The notes beneath the pieces are model-generated. The model was not told the origin of the DNA, did not search any database, and saw only the letters and a list, made by a program, of their open reading frames with translations. DNA of 64,000 bases from Spizellomyces punctatus DAOM BR117 (lineage: Eukaryota > Chytridiomycota > Chytridiomycetes > Spizellomycetales > Spizellomycetaceae): contig NW_015971547.1 in assembly GCF_000182565.1 (NCBI RefSeq), positions 291,339 through 355,338 of the forward strand, read 5' to 3'. The position numbers were made by a program, and so were the translations under genes. This document shows positions 44,704 to 56,676 of the stretch, one piece after another. Each line of letters starts with the position of its first letter. Position 1 is the first letter of the stretch.

Positions 44704-47470
44704 ATGTACTCGAGATCTGAGAGAAAGTTTCTGGCACCCGATGCAGATCATGCGAATCCAAACCTAGGACCAGGCTGCTACACAGCTGATGAGCCAGCCC
44801 TCATCGCAGGAAAGATCCTTGGAAATGAAGGGTAAGATGCTGGTTAAATTGCAAAAATCGTATGCATCGCCAAAGTAGACTGTTCTCTTTAGTTATGCGC
44901 CGTTCTCTTCCCTCACACCTCGAAAGTCCTATTTTGATGATGTCGTTGTTCGAGGTCCAGCCCCAGGAGCATATGCCACCGAAGTACTTCGGTCGGCATT
45001 ACACAATCCTCAAAAAGCACCAGAGTTTGGCAGATCCCAGGTATCGAGATTTGGCAAGATCGTCAGCCAAACGCCAGGACCTGGGACCTATCAACCACCA
45101 GATGGTCTGACTCGAAAAGCTCCTCGACCAGCTCCTAAAGGATTAGAGCAAAGTAGCAGAACACATCCTTTGACTCGGCAACCATTAAAGGGCACCGGCT
45201 GGGGTGTCGTGGGCGAGAGCCCGCCAGCTCATTCGATACCCACCCAAGAGCAAAATGGGACTCCTGATGTGCCACCTGACGCTGGATCCGACGCTCCCCC
45301 GCCTGTACCAGAGAGTTTGCAATCAGCGGAACTGGATTCCTCCACCCCTGCGGTTAGAGGACGGGTAATCCTACAGGGACGTCAATCTGCGCAAACGTCA
45401 CCAGTCGGATCAAGCAGCAAAATTATGTGGAAACGAAAATACGGAGCTCCTAGCATTCCAACCAGCCGATTTGCGTTTGGATTTCAGGAGAATGAAGGTG
45501 TGTCCCATTATATTACTTGATATGAGAGGACCACAAGGCACCTGAACGATTTCCTGACATGAAATTATAGTTGGAGAACTAATTCCGCGCAAACCCCCAA
45601 AACGAACCTTGGATGTATGTATTGAAAACGGAAAGTCAGGCTTCCCATCAACACAACAGTAGCTAATAACCATGATATCCCATAAACAGCCAGGACCGGC
45701 ATATAATACCCTAACATCCTTCGCCGAACTCTCCAAGCACCAACGTCGAGGATACTCTTTTCCTCACTCAAGCGGGACGTCGCGCCTCCAGTTTAAAACA
45801 CTGGAAACTCCTGCGCCGGGCGTATATGAAAATGCCAAGGTTCAGCAATTTTATAAGAGGGGTGAGTCCGGCAATTCAGCTGCTGTCATGACCCTGGCGC
45901 CATGTATCAGGCTTACGGACGAAATTCTGAGCGAATCGAAAAAGAAGGTGAGTGCACGATCAACAAGTATTTCTGTTATGATCTTTCTCCTTAAATCGCT
46001 TCGTGTACTAGAATATCCCAGGACCAGGTTCGTACAATATCAAAACTCCAATCCAAGAAAACCTTGGAAAGCGTCGAGGACGCATAAATTTTGGTGGTGA
46101 GTATGACGGCTAGGACCGCATGATATTTCTGATTGATTCTCTGGTGCACAGCTGGAGGAGGGCACGCACAAGCGGGATACCTAAACCCCGAGCAAACAAA
46201 AACACCTGGGCCTGGAGCTTACTATCCTGAATTTTCTGAAATTCCAAAGGTAAGGGGTGAGTTGTACCGCAAAGCTTCCTAACAGCAGTCGTAACCGTTG
46301 GGCAACGTCGTTCTCAGCCACCAGCCGCAAAGCCGCAACCTTTTGGATCTACCACACACCGCTTCGACAACACCGGCGATATCAGAAGCAAAAGTGCACC
46401 TGCACCTGGAAGTTATGACGTAAATGAGGTAAAGGAATCATAGCCGAGCTGGACAATAGATGGTAATCCTGAAGGCATGTTATTCTTATCGTAGATCGAT
46501 AGCATGGCTCGCCGTATCCAAAAACGTGCTATTGGTGTCCGCGCTGGAGCGTTCGGTTCTGTAAGCGAGCGATTTCCCGCTCCTAAAACGGTGTGTACTA
46601 GTACTCGATGCATCGCACTATATTACTTAACTTCTGTAAAAGAGCGAAACGCCAGGTCCGGGTAGGTATGACGCGAGCGTTCCACCAGCAGCAGACATCC
46701 CAACAGAGGTTCCTGTACGAGCGCTATCAACAGCGAATGCGTCCAGTCGACCCCCAACACGCATCTCACGCCTGATGGGCCAAGGGCCTGGTCACTTCCA
46801 GGTTGGAAATCTATATGTCAACCCGGCAAAGGCGCACATTCCTGTTTTTGGAACGCAGACGGAACGGTTTGGGAATGGTGCGCGGGCAGGTGGGTGACAG
46901 CGTATCATATGCTGACAAAAAGGTATCCAAGGTTGATCCGCCGGATATCCATGTGTAGACCTACCGCCACCAGGCGCTTACGACGTTGCTGAATCTTTTG
47001 ATGCCCTTCAATCCAAACATCGAACGCCAAAGACAGGGGGAATGGTCAGCGGAAGCGTACGCGAGGTGTTCCCAGGTGGGTAGGAACGGGAAATGACTGT
47101 TCGGGAAAACCTAGCCTAATCCCGCCCCCCTTCCGCTACATGGCTTTAGTTAAAGAGAGAATTCCCGGACCAGGTGAATATGAGCCTCTAACCATTCCTA
47201 AAAGAGAAATGCGACGAACAGATGTGGGTGGCTTTCTGACGACGGTAGGTCTGCAACGAATCTCGCAAATTATCCTTGTAGTCTCAAACGCACGCTGTTC
47301 AGGATGAGCGGTTCAAAGAAGGCCATAACAACATCCCTGGCCCTGGAGCGTATCTGTCACCAGATGCAAACACTGGACTCCTGCGGAAAACATACAACAT
47401 CACATTGACGGAATGGGGTAGACGGCAAGTGGCGGCAGCTGCATCTCATGGCGGAATTCCCGTGGTTTGA
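44704..47470 (+). CDS. Sperm-tail PG-rich repeat (SHIPPO) protein, STPG2-like
   Basis: CDS join of 12 exons: 44704..44831, 44893..45497, 45571..45614, 45690..45947, 46012..46096, 46152..46249, 46318..46428, 46495..46590, 46643..46889, 46959..47075, 47150..47244, 47303..47470; 683 aa. About 13 repeats built around P-G-P-G-x-Y (TPGPGTYQPP, IPGPGSYNIK, TPGPGAYYPE, TPGPGRYDAS, IPGPGEYEPL, IPGPGAYLSP). Such repeats define the STPG/SHIPPO family, structural proteins of sperm tails and motile flagella, and microtubule-associated elsewhere. Several exon borders coincide with repeat borders, as expected of repeat duplication. Exon 4 reads through an internal strong donor (GGTGAGT, 45862), so alternative splicing is possible. 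Presence of this family implies a flagellated zoospore stage. Confidence 0.88.
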
Positions 47471-47646
47471 TGCTGTAGCCATATGTCGATTGTAGAGAAT
47501 GTACAGATATGGGAACCAGGAGACGTGTTTCTAGCATTATCAAATACCGCACCCGGACTACTTCATTCAAAAAATATCAGATAGTTTATTACGTGACGTG
47601 AATGACAAGCGGGAAGGTATTGCCATCGATCCATTCTTTACTCATA

Positions 47647-48773
47647 TCAATGCTTCTTCTGTCCCCTCGCGGCTTGACCACTCTTCGGCTGCTGTTGTTG
47701 TGGAGCAAACCAATTCGCCAAACTCTGACTGACATCGGGCATTTGCATTGCAGGTGGCTGCTGCTGCCTCTCCTGCATTTGCTGATAACCAATTTGAGCA
47801 GCGTTAGACAGTGACCGCTAAGACAATGCATGTAGTGCAGTCATACCTGAACAGCTTCCTCGGGCATGTTGGACATCAGTTTCGGTAATGCAAAGAACAT
47901 CAATAACGAAAATCCTGACATGAGGATCATGGGATTCGATAGTAGTGACATGGGATTGAAGCCTTCGCGTGGCTAAAAGGAATTTGCAAAATGAGAACAG
48001 CTCAATCGGCACCAGATGGTATACAGCGCGACCCTCACCACAAAGAAATCGTACTTCCCACGGGGCGACAGTGCAAGTGGGGTCAACACGAGTGGGCCGA
48101 GTTTTGACCATCCCATTCCAGAATATGTTATTGAGGCCATGACAGCAGTCGGTGAAACGTCAAGTCGGATCTGTCAAACGAGGACACCAGTCAGCACGTT
48201 ATGATATCTAACCACATAAGAGCATTCAGCGAACTCTTATCAACCTTATCGAAATGGTAGAGATGGGAAGCGACCTCCAGCAAGTGTGTTCCCTCCGGAA
48301 CATCTGGGCTTTGAACCGACATGTCAAAAACAACTTTGTTGGTCTCACAATGACTCGGAGCAGAAGAGAGCACTCACAGTGTAAACGACCCATCCTCCTC
48401 CACATAGGCAACCAACTGACCTCCGTTAATCCATACTTTCACGTTCGGGCCTAGCAGATGGACATCTGTCGGCAAACAGTGGAACCAGGTGAGTGATCCG
48501 TTATAGTAGAGCTACTCCAATCCACCAGCCATGCTGCGGTCTATTCACAACAGCCCAAGTGAATATCGGAATACTATAGTTACCTGGCAGAACTGAGTTA
48601 GTCGTTATTTGCCCAGTCACCAATTGGCCTGCTAATGCCGAACTGGTGAAGAAGCTGGAACGTGTACAGGTTGCTTCCAGTTACTAATCACGAGACACCA
48701 AGTGGGCATGAAAAGCCATAACGTTGTACCTTAATAGCACGCAAGCGGCGATGGCCAGCGTTCGGAAGCTCAT
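47647..48773 (-). CDS. EMC7: ER membrane protein complex subunit 7
   Basis: CDS on the minus strand, join(48773..48730, 48642..48584, 48465..48378, 48308..48245, 48170..48039, 47972..47847, 47817..47647), 227 aa. Signal peptide (MSFRTLAIAACVLL), a beta-sandwich lumenal domain of the EMC7 type (WINGGQLVAYVEEDGSFTL joined to PDVPEGTHLLEVASHLYHFD), the conserved PREGFNPMSLLSNPMILM leading into the single membrane helix, and a Gln-rich cytosolic tail ending in KSGQAARGQKKH. The domain order and the FxPREG/NPM signatures match EMC7. The EMC inserts tail-anchored and multipass proteins into the ER membrane. Some donors are non-consensus (GTTGAT at 48244), but only these joins keep the family pattern in frame. 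Confidence 0.88.
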
Positions 48774-48991
48774 GACAATCTGGAGCAGGTCAATGCGAAT
48801 GCCCGCTTCGTCACAATAAACCAAGCTCTCCACTTGAGGCGTGTACAATAAAGCGCGGTTCGAATCTCAATGGCTATTAACCGATCCGCCTGCAAATCTA
48901 TCATAGACTAGTGTAGAGGATTATGAACAAATCCATCCCTTTCGGTAACTAATGATTCGAAAGTATATTATATCAAATCAATCCTTCGAGA

Positions 48992-50477
48992 TCATTCCCC
49001 CTTCTGTGCCAACAGCGCTGCACTCCCAGCTAGAGCTTGCTTAACAGCGTAATCGATTGCCCTTGTTTCCTCGGAGATCAGTAAAGTCTGCAGCCGTTCA
49101 TTAAGTATACTCATTTCTCGACCATGGGACTCTTTGGCGTCCTTCAATTGCTGTTGTAGTGCATCGATCTGAGACTTTGCCTGTGCATTTTCCTGCAAAG
49201 CCGGCAACAGTTCACACTCAACCCTTTATGACAATAAAAAATGACCCTGGGACTTTACCGTTTGCAAAGAGACCACCCATACTTCCATTTCATCCATCCG
49301 CTTTTCCAGGGCATCATATTGATGATTCTGCACCTCGTGAGTTTTGGCTAACTGCGTATGTAGCAAGAGCTTTCACTTTTCTTGCAACACAATAAACCTT
49401 AAACAAGATCGCAATTTCGGCCCTGACTGGCTTACTTTGGACATTAGTTTGGTACTTCGGCTGCTTAGATCACGTATAAGTTTGAGACAAGTGCGAGTAC
49501 CCGCTTCTGCATCCTATGCATAACGTAGGTCAGGTGTCCCGGAGAAACTTGGATGATGCTGGCGTTCGACACGTACCTGGTTTTCCAGGTCGGCAAGTGT
49601 GTCCACCGAAATTGGAATTGTAGGTTCATCCAACTGAGAAGAAATGCTATTCGTCCAGTGTACGATGCCTTCCGCGGTCTCTCGCAATTCATCAACAGGA
49701 ATCGTAAAGGATGGTTGAGTTGCTCTTATTGACTTTCGAGAATGCGACCCTTTAGCCATATCCAAGTCAGGGCCTGGCATTGATCAAAACTGCTTTGAGC
49801 GGTATATGACTAAGGTCTTCCATAATAGGGCGTACTTTACCTCGGGGAACGCTTTCATTGACTTCGCGTAAGGGTGCTCGTATTTTTTCAGGTACATTAG
49901 CAGTGTCCTGGACATCTATCGTTCGATTCGGCTTTCTTAAAACTCGATTCGTTTTCTCCCACACCTTCAACTCTCCTTCAAAGTCGACCTCTCCATGGTG
50001 GCCCCACCCTCGGCGCCGTGTGGGTGATGGCGGCCGTATACTGGAGATGCTTATTGCAGGAGGAGCTGTAGATGGGAAGGGATATGGCTTATTTTCATTG
50101 TTCTGGAGAGTTGTGGTAATGGGATTTTCTGTTTCCTCCTCCGACTCGGTGGCTTCTGCAGATTTTGCTTGAGCTGCTTTGGCAAACGCCCGAAGCTCAT
50201 GAGTGTACCTCTCAGCATTTGCTTTCCGTAATCTCTAGAATCGAAATAGCATGAGAAGGTAGCAGAGTTCAGCAGCCTCCTTTGGTCTATTCATATTAAC
50301 CAGTTGCAGTGGTGACAGTTTCAACGCGGACAAGTCCTGTGTCGTCGAATCCCACTCTTTCTTCTGCGAACTTGTTCGAGGCTTTCGAGCTGCGAATTCT
50401 CCGCGAGGGGTGGTAGGAGCCGAACGGCCTCCGTTACGTTTTGTGGGGCGTCTGACCCCAGGAGCGTGAGTACTCAT
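48992..50477 (-). CDS. SPICE1/CCDC52-like coiled-coil protein (centriole-associated, tentative)
   Basis: CDS on the minus strand, join(50477..50301, 50234..49841, 49773..49577, 49513..49436, 49351..49259, 49192..48992), 379 aa. The N-terminus has a basic stretch, then KKEWDSTTQDLSALKLSPLQL followed by a charged R-x-R-K-A-N-A-E-R-Y helix. This resembles the conserved N-terminal QEWDNTVTDL box of SPICE1 (CCDC52), a spindle and centriole protein. The middle is disordered with Arg/Pro motifs (RPPSPTRRRGWGHHGEVDF). The C-terminal 150 residues are coiled coil (ALEKRMDEMEVWVVSLQ, then SQIDALQQQLKDAKES). It lies next to a CEP78-like gene and near the STPG2-like gene on the same region, which supports a basal-body role. 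The match is short, so the family call is moderate; the gene itself is well supported. Confidence 0.6.
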
Positions 50478-50615
50478 TGGACTGGTTACGTGGACGGCGA
50501 TTCGCCCACATGGATCTGGACGTCAGGGTTGGTCCGGACCAGTCGGACAATACCTAGCGTGTTTTGTGTAAATATCACCTTGACTTGTCTTATTTCCATT
50601 AGTCATATCTAAATA

Positions 50616-53375
50616 CTAACATGCTACTGAGTCATCATCCAAACAGCTTGCATTTATGAGATCCTGTGCTTCGGATCGCAAATTAGCTAATTCCTCAAAC
50701 AGAGATGATGCATCATCGACTGCCAAGTCACTGAGATGTAGCTGATTTCCAATCTCCATCGCTTTCCTTTCATGTTTATCACCACTATCTGTCGGCAACA
50801 TTGATATGGACAGATGTTCGCTTTCTTTTCCAGGCTCAGGTGGCTCCATTGTGTCTTTTGATCGGTGTGTATTGCGCTCTTTGGCGCGTCTTCGTCTACG
50901 TTTTCGCCGCACGCGCTCATCAGCTTCCATACGATCCAGAAGCGCGTGAAATCCTTTCAACGAGGCTTCCATCAATTGTATTAATGAATCGAGTTGTGGG
51001 TTAGGTAGCATTTCCTCACATGGGTCCTCCGTCTCTACAAAACATAGTAAGTTAGACGTTGCCTTGACTTTCCAGATTATCCAAATCCTATGTACCTGCT
51101 TCCGTTGGTTGGAAGCTAGCGCGTGAGATCCTTTCATCTGTCCGATCAGCTGATAGTTGCAAAGCTTCATGTCCGTTGACAAGGTCAGGTCGCTTGATTG
51201 GGAAAGACGTGTCCCCATCCAAATCTAGTCTCACATCCGGCGTCGACAAAGTCCTCCCAGGGGTTTTCTTCTGCCTCAATAATGTCTCCTCCATTTCTCT
51301 TAAGCGCCGCCTCAAGAGGGCGTTCTCTAGTAGGACGTTCATCTCGTTTATATCTCCCGATGGGGATTGTCCGTTTGATGTTCCATTGACCCATGACCTA
51401 ACGTTGACAGAGTTGAATAAATGTTGTTGCGGTGAAGGTGTTTGATTCGCTCGTTGATTTCCCTTTGAGGCCTGAGGAACCACGACAACACTTCGATGTG
51501 GGGGAGATGATACATTACAACCGGAGAAGCTTTTCGTGGACGTAGATTCCTGTAGGAAAGATTACTGAGCATTGAGTATCATAGGGGCGAGGCCGCAGAT
51601 AATAGTGGTATATACCTTGCCCAATACTTTCTTGGTAGGTGTATGGGCAGCATGGCGTACCGTCAGTATGTCCTTTCCTGGTTTTTTCGTGGGAGCAATA
51701 CCAACTTTGAAGGGAGGTCGCGGTGCCAGCGGCTGCGAAGAGGTCACTTTGTGCAGTTTCGTAGCGCTCACACTTTGTTGCTTGTATCGTGACACACCTC
51801 GAAACTTGAACCTTGGCGGAGGATGGTAGTACGTGTTTTTGAGTGGATCCAAGCCATTCAGCCATCGCAAATCAGGATCATCAGACTGCAATCGCGAAAA
51901 CGTTAGTTAGTGTGGCAGAAATCAGATGAATCAAAGATGCGAGTCAAACCTTTGTTTGCACTATTTCCCGGTAGCCACCTCCTTCTACTCCCGTTGGAGG
52001 ATCTTTGTTCGTATTTTCGCTAAGCATTCGGCATACAGCATCCCATAATGTTTCATCTACCAAGCGAAACTTCAGTCACATTGGCTAAGAAGCCACGGCA
52101 TGCGACACGTTATACCTAACGAATTGCTGCGTAAGTCCACAAGTACTAGCTCTTTATTGAGATGGAGAACTTGCTCCACTACTCTCGCCCCAACATCAGT
52201 TATCGCATTAAACTGCAAATCTAATGCTACAGAATGAATCATACATCAGCCTCTACAGTCAAGATCGATGGGAAAATCTCTCACCAACCGAGAAGTCCTA
52301 TCTCCTCTACCAGCGACTCCATTAGGTAATGCACGCCCGTGTCACCCAAATCGTTATGTGACAATATCAATCGCTTGATGGCTGCGGGTACCCCTTGGAC
52401 AGATGCTTGAGACGAGTTGGACGTGCTAGATGTTTGAAATGCGGATCGAGTGCCAAAATGTGTCGATCGAAGCGTGCGTTCCCATATAGCGGCCTGCCGC
52501 TTGATCGCGCGCCCCTTATAAAGCGAACTTCGTGAATCAATGAGCGTTTCAGAAAGCACGAGGATCAGGATTTCATTCGTACATTGAGGAGGTCCGCCAA
52601 AATAGCTCCACCTTTGGCTGTCAGATTACATGCTCCAAAGTTCAAAATTGACAGCGATCGCAGAGTTTTCAAGGAAGGCGAGATCACTTTGATATTGCAG
52701 GTTAACTCCCGTCTATCGATGCGTTTCTTGTCATTAGCTACCTTACCATATAGACCTTCGTCACCAATGTGACTACGAGCTAACGAAAATCGTTTCAAAC
52801 ACCTTGCATGCGACAAGCCCTATTCATGGCGTTATCCTCTGCCGGCAGCATGTATGGCAGAACAAAGCACCATACCTTGGAAAGTGTCAGCAGAAACTCC
52901 GGCTGCAAAGGGATTCCAGCCAACTCCAGCTCTGTAAGCGTGGAACTAGTTACTAGACAAGCCTTTATGGAGCTAAACAGGCTCAGTCTCAGATATCGTG
53001 CAAAAAGAAGGCTCCGATAGTTTGGAAACGCTGAACGGCACATACCTAATTAGATGTTGAACGAGACGCGGTGTGCATAACAGCACAGGGAGTTTTCGGG
53101 ACGGGTGCCGTTTGGGCTTCCTCCCATTGATATCGGCGCTGCTGCATTTATCTTTTTGTACATAAGAGGCCATATCAGTCTTTGTATTCATGTGAGCACA
53201 CCACCTCAGAACTCTCACCTGCCGTTCCGTTGGAAAGAATGCGCAACGACTGGGAGTCAGAGTTTCTAAACCCCTGCACTATCTTTTCCCAATCTTCTGG
53301 CCGCCGTATGTGGTCAGCGTCTATCGCCGAGGGTAAACGGTGGGCAGGCCCTAAGCTCTTCTCTGTAATGGCCAT
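50616..53375 (-). CDS. CEP78: CEP78-like leucine-rich repeat centrosomal protein
   Basis: CDS on the minus strand, 11 exons: 53375..53219, 53151..53046, 53011..52876, 52819..52747, 52686..52583, 52514..52289, 52226..52116, 52056..51950, 51885..51616, 51549..51096, 51034..50616; about 720 aa. The N-terminal half is leucine-rich repeats in CEP78 order: TLTELELAGIPL, CLKRFSLARSHIGDEGLY, LRSLSILNFGACNLTAKGGA, IKRLILSHNDLGDTG, ALDLQFNAITDVG (made across a splice) and LVLVDLRSNSL. Next comes NTYYHPPPRFKFRG, a coiled coil (LLENALLRRRLREMEETLLR) and LIQLMEASLKGFHALLDRM near the end. All have counterparts in animal CEP78, a centriole/basal-body protein. The start is uncertain: about 45 residues at the N-terminus of animal CEP78 have no clear counterpart, and only 230 bp separate it from the PMT gene. 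Confidence 0.8.
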
Positions 53376-53605
53376 TATCTGCCAACCAATGGGCAACCGT
53401 GTGTTGGTCGAAGACGCGTGCGATCAACGTAATGCGCCACATCGGTAAGCGGTTACGCCACAAGTTCATCAGCAAAAGCCTGGGTAATTCACAGGAACTG
53501 TTCACGATATCCAAAACGATCACAGAATTAATCAATTTAGATTCCACCCAGATATATTATCTAAATCACAGTCCCCAAAATATATTATCTCGACCGATCG
53601 TCACG

Positions 53606-56600
53606 TCAATCATGTAAGTTCCAACTGCTAACCCATTTCCGATTTCTATACTCATGTGCTGGTCCTGTAAACCCATATGCAAAATCCTGGAAATACACGA
53701 AATTGGATACTACAAGCAGCCCAAGCAACGAAATCGCGGTAAAATGAAGAGGTCCCGGAAGCTTAGATGCAAGGTGATCTGCAAGAAATGTGAAGGTGAT
53801 GATGGCAAAGTAGAGAGCCGGGAAATAGTGGTGAAGACTGTAAAATATTGATGTGTTACTGTTTTGAGCATTCGACTTCGCAGAAACAACACAAGTAACT
53901 TACTATGTCACACGGCCCATAATCCAAAAAGGGGCATAGTGCAGGACCCATCCAACGAAGCCAATTTTGCCAGCAAAGTAGAAATTATCCCAAGTTCCTG
54001 AAGACCACAACCACCTCCATTATTACTTTAGCCACCTTCAAAGAAATGCTGCAACATACCAGGACGTTCCCAATCACTGTATCTCCTCTTCCATCTGATA
54101 CCGTAAATCCCGAGCACTAGCAAAAATGTGACCAAACTCGCTGTGCTTCCCCACCAGACCACGGGATTTCCTATCAACCAGAATTTCCTCGCATCGTCTG
54201 CCCAGCTGCACATTCGCAATCCCACAAGCATAAGCGGCCATTGATAAGGCTTTGATGTGAGAGCATCAGGTTCTTTATCTGGGTCAGGCGTCAGCGCATT
54301 GTTCGAGGTCCACATGGCGACGTTGAGATCGATAAAATCTTTTAGAAACTTTGAACGATATGCTCCTTTGCCCCCTGGTGGGACTTTTGTTATGCAGTAC
54401 AAGTCATTAAGCTGATTTACCCTTGTTGGTGAAATGATGCAAATGTGAACTCACGGTCATCATTCCAGTGCTGTTCGATGTTCCACATATGATTTCGATT
54501 GTTCGGGTCGCCGTTTTTCTGACAGACAACTTCAGCCTGCTTGAACCCCCATTGGGGAAGCGACACCGCATGTGATCGAAGTAGACATCCTTGAAGGTTA
54601 TGACGCAATCTGAAGCGAGTGGTAAGCGATCGAATTCGAGGCGACTGCCTATCGACCATGTCCTAATGCAGGGTGATGTGCGATGTAGGTAAAGTAATGA
54701 TGCGGAACAGAAGCTATCCACACGTACATCCACTTTCTCGACTTTCCACAAGTCATTCGCATCTCCCAACGTTGAATTTCCGTAACAACTAACTTCATTT
54801 TGCGACGTTGTAACGGGCGCCTTAACAGAATGACTGTGGAGGTTTCGCCCAGTTTGCGCATGAACTGTGGTCGAAACGCCGTGTCAGTTCCATTCAACTT
54901 GCATTTCCCATTGCGCATGGTAGTTACCAAGCCGAATAAGATCTCCATCCTTTACAAACTCAATTTCATCTCCGAATCCCGACTGCTTTTCTTCTCCCCA
55001 CGGTTTGGTAATGATCCAATCATTGTTGCTGTCTTTGTGATGATAGCATGTCACTTGTTGTTGTTCAGACCCGGTGGGGTAGCGTTGTACATGAGAATGT
55101 AGTAGACCGCCGCCATGTCCGTTGTTCTTCAAGGTAACCTTCGATCCGTACGCCAATTCTAAGAAAAACGCCAGCATTAACGAAAGAGTGTAGCTTGAAC
55201 GGTAAAACTCTACGTACCTAGCGGATTCTGATCGAAATCGTTTCCAAGCAAATGAGCTTGGAAGAGGGAACTCATCTGTGCATCTCCTGGTCCGCTCCGA
55301 TTTAAAATCGCAAAGTGAATCACAAAGGAGAATAAGTAAATAGCTATTGGAGTAAGAATGAGGCCAGCTATACGGGCCATCCAGTGCCTGGCATAATGTG
55401 ACTGCCCGGGGAACACTTCGGATCAGTTTTTTTAAGCCATGTAGCGATCAATTAACCATAAGTACCGGAGGCATTTTGAGATCTCCAAGCATTTCCCAAA
55501 GGTCCTCTATGGTATGCTTCAGCATTGCAAATGAATAAGTCATAGATTTCATACGGGGAGATTTGAGCCACTATGGTACTCACCAATCCCACCAGAGCTA
55601 CCGCAAACAGACCCACCCACTTCACACTATCCAGATAATTGCGCGTCAGCTTGAATACAATACGACGATAGCCGAAGCTATTACCGACCTCGCGACAGCG
55701 CCAATCGATACCCCGGTAGCAAAGAGCCATGTCCACCATTCCTTAGAAAACGGCCTACGATGTTCAAATTTCAGTCAGCATCAGGGTGCAGCAGCTATGC
55801 GCGGTCGTGCATTCTTACGCGGTACGTTGAAGGTTCCGAAATACGGTGAGACAAAACACGCTCAAAGTCGTAAAGAACAGCAGCATCGAGTCCAATAGGA
55901 TGAAACGACTAATAGTCATCAATGCGATATCGCATAACACCATGATCGCCATCAGGAAGGATGCAGGCTTTGAAAAGTGTAGTTGTATCGCCGTGAAATA
56001 CGCCAGGGGAATCATGGCGGCCCCAAATAAAGCATTCACGATCCGCATGACGGTATAGTTCAGTTCCTGGGGGTACTGGTGACCTGACTCGAACTCAAAT
56101 GTCCCGTTGAAGCCGGCAATGAAGCCCGCAAGTCCGTTGATCATCTTTCCGAGAGGTGGGTGCACATCAAAATAGAACCTTCGTTTGATATAATGCCCAG
56201 CAAATTTCCTGCACTCTCCGGTGTTAGATACACCCGGTTCGAAGTATCTCCTCAGTGATCTCATTTTCTTACCCAAAGTGAGCTTCATCCCTGCAAATTT
56301 AGATTATTAGACGTATATTTGGCTACGGACTCGCAAGCATGTCACCAACCAAACAACGAAGTCCGCACTGCCAATTTTATACAATCGCGTAAATAGTGCG
56401 GCTACGGAGAGAAGGGCGGGAATAATCCATTGCTGGGTTGTTGTTGGCCAAATGGGGACCTTAGAATGGATTTTTCAGATGCTTGACATAGTTCTTCGAC
56501 TTCACGCAGTTGATGCACCGAAAACTAACCATCTGCGGTCGTCTTTGCGGTTTAAAAGTCTTGTCATCTTCTCTGTCCTGTGGGTCCTCGTCTACGGGAG

Positions 56601-56676
56601 CATAAGCGGCCCCTGTATTGGCTACCCCAATAGGTGCCCGCTTTCGCAAACCATCGTTGGGATACCAGTCTGTCAT
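53606..56676 (-). CDS. PMT2: Protein O-mannosyltransferase, PMT2/POMT2 type
   Basis: CDS on the minus strand, 14 exons: 56676..56530, 56459..56350, 56290..56273, 56208..55819, 55754..55689, 55626..55584, 55516..55457, 55401..55218, 55158..54928, 54864..54728, 54662..54455, 54383..54036, 53997..53904, 53837..53606; 755 aa. The first lumenal loop carries [18 protein letters not shown] with the catalytic Asp-Glu and then [27 protein letters not shown] follows. The lumenal MIR region is present ([35 protein letters not shown]), then [12 protein letters not shown] and [11 protein letters not shown], and the C-terminal helices end with HHYFPALYF. The details fit the PMT2 subfamily. It transfers mannose from dolichol-phosphate-mannose to Ser/Thr of secretory proteins in the ER. 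One exon (56273-56290) is only 18 nt and encodes the DEAHF core. Confidence 0.9.
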
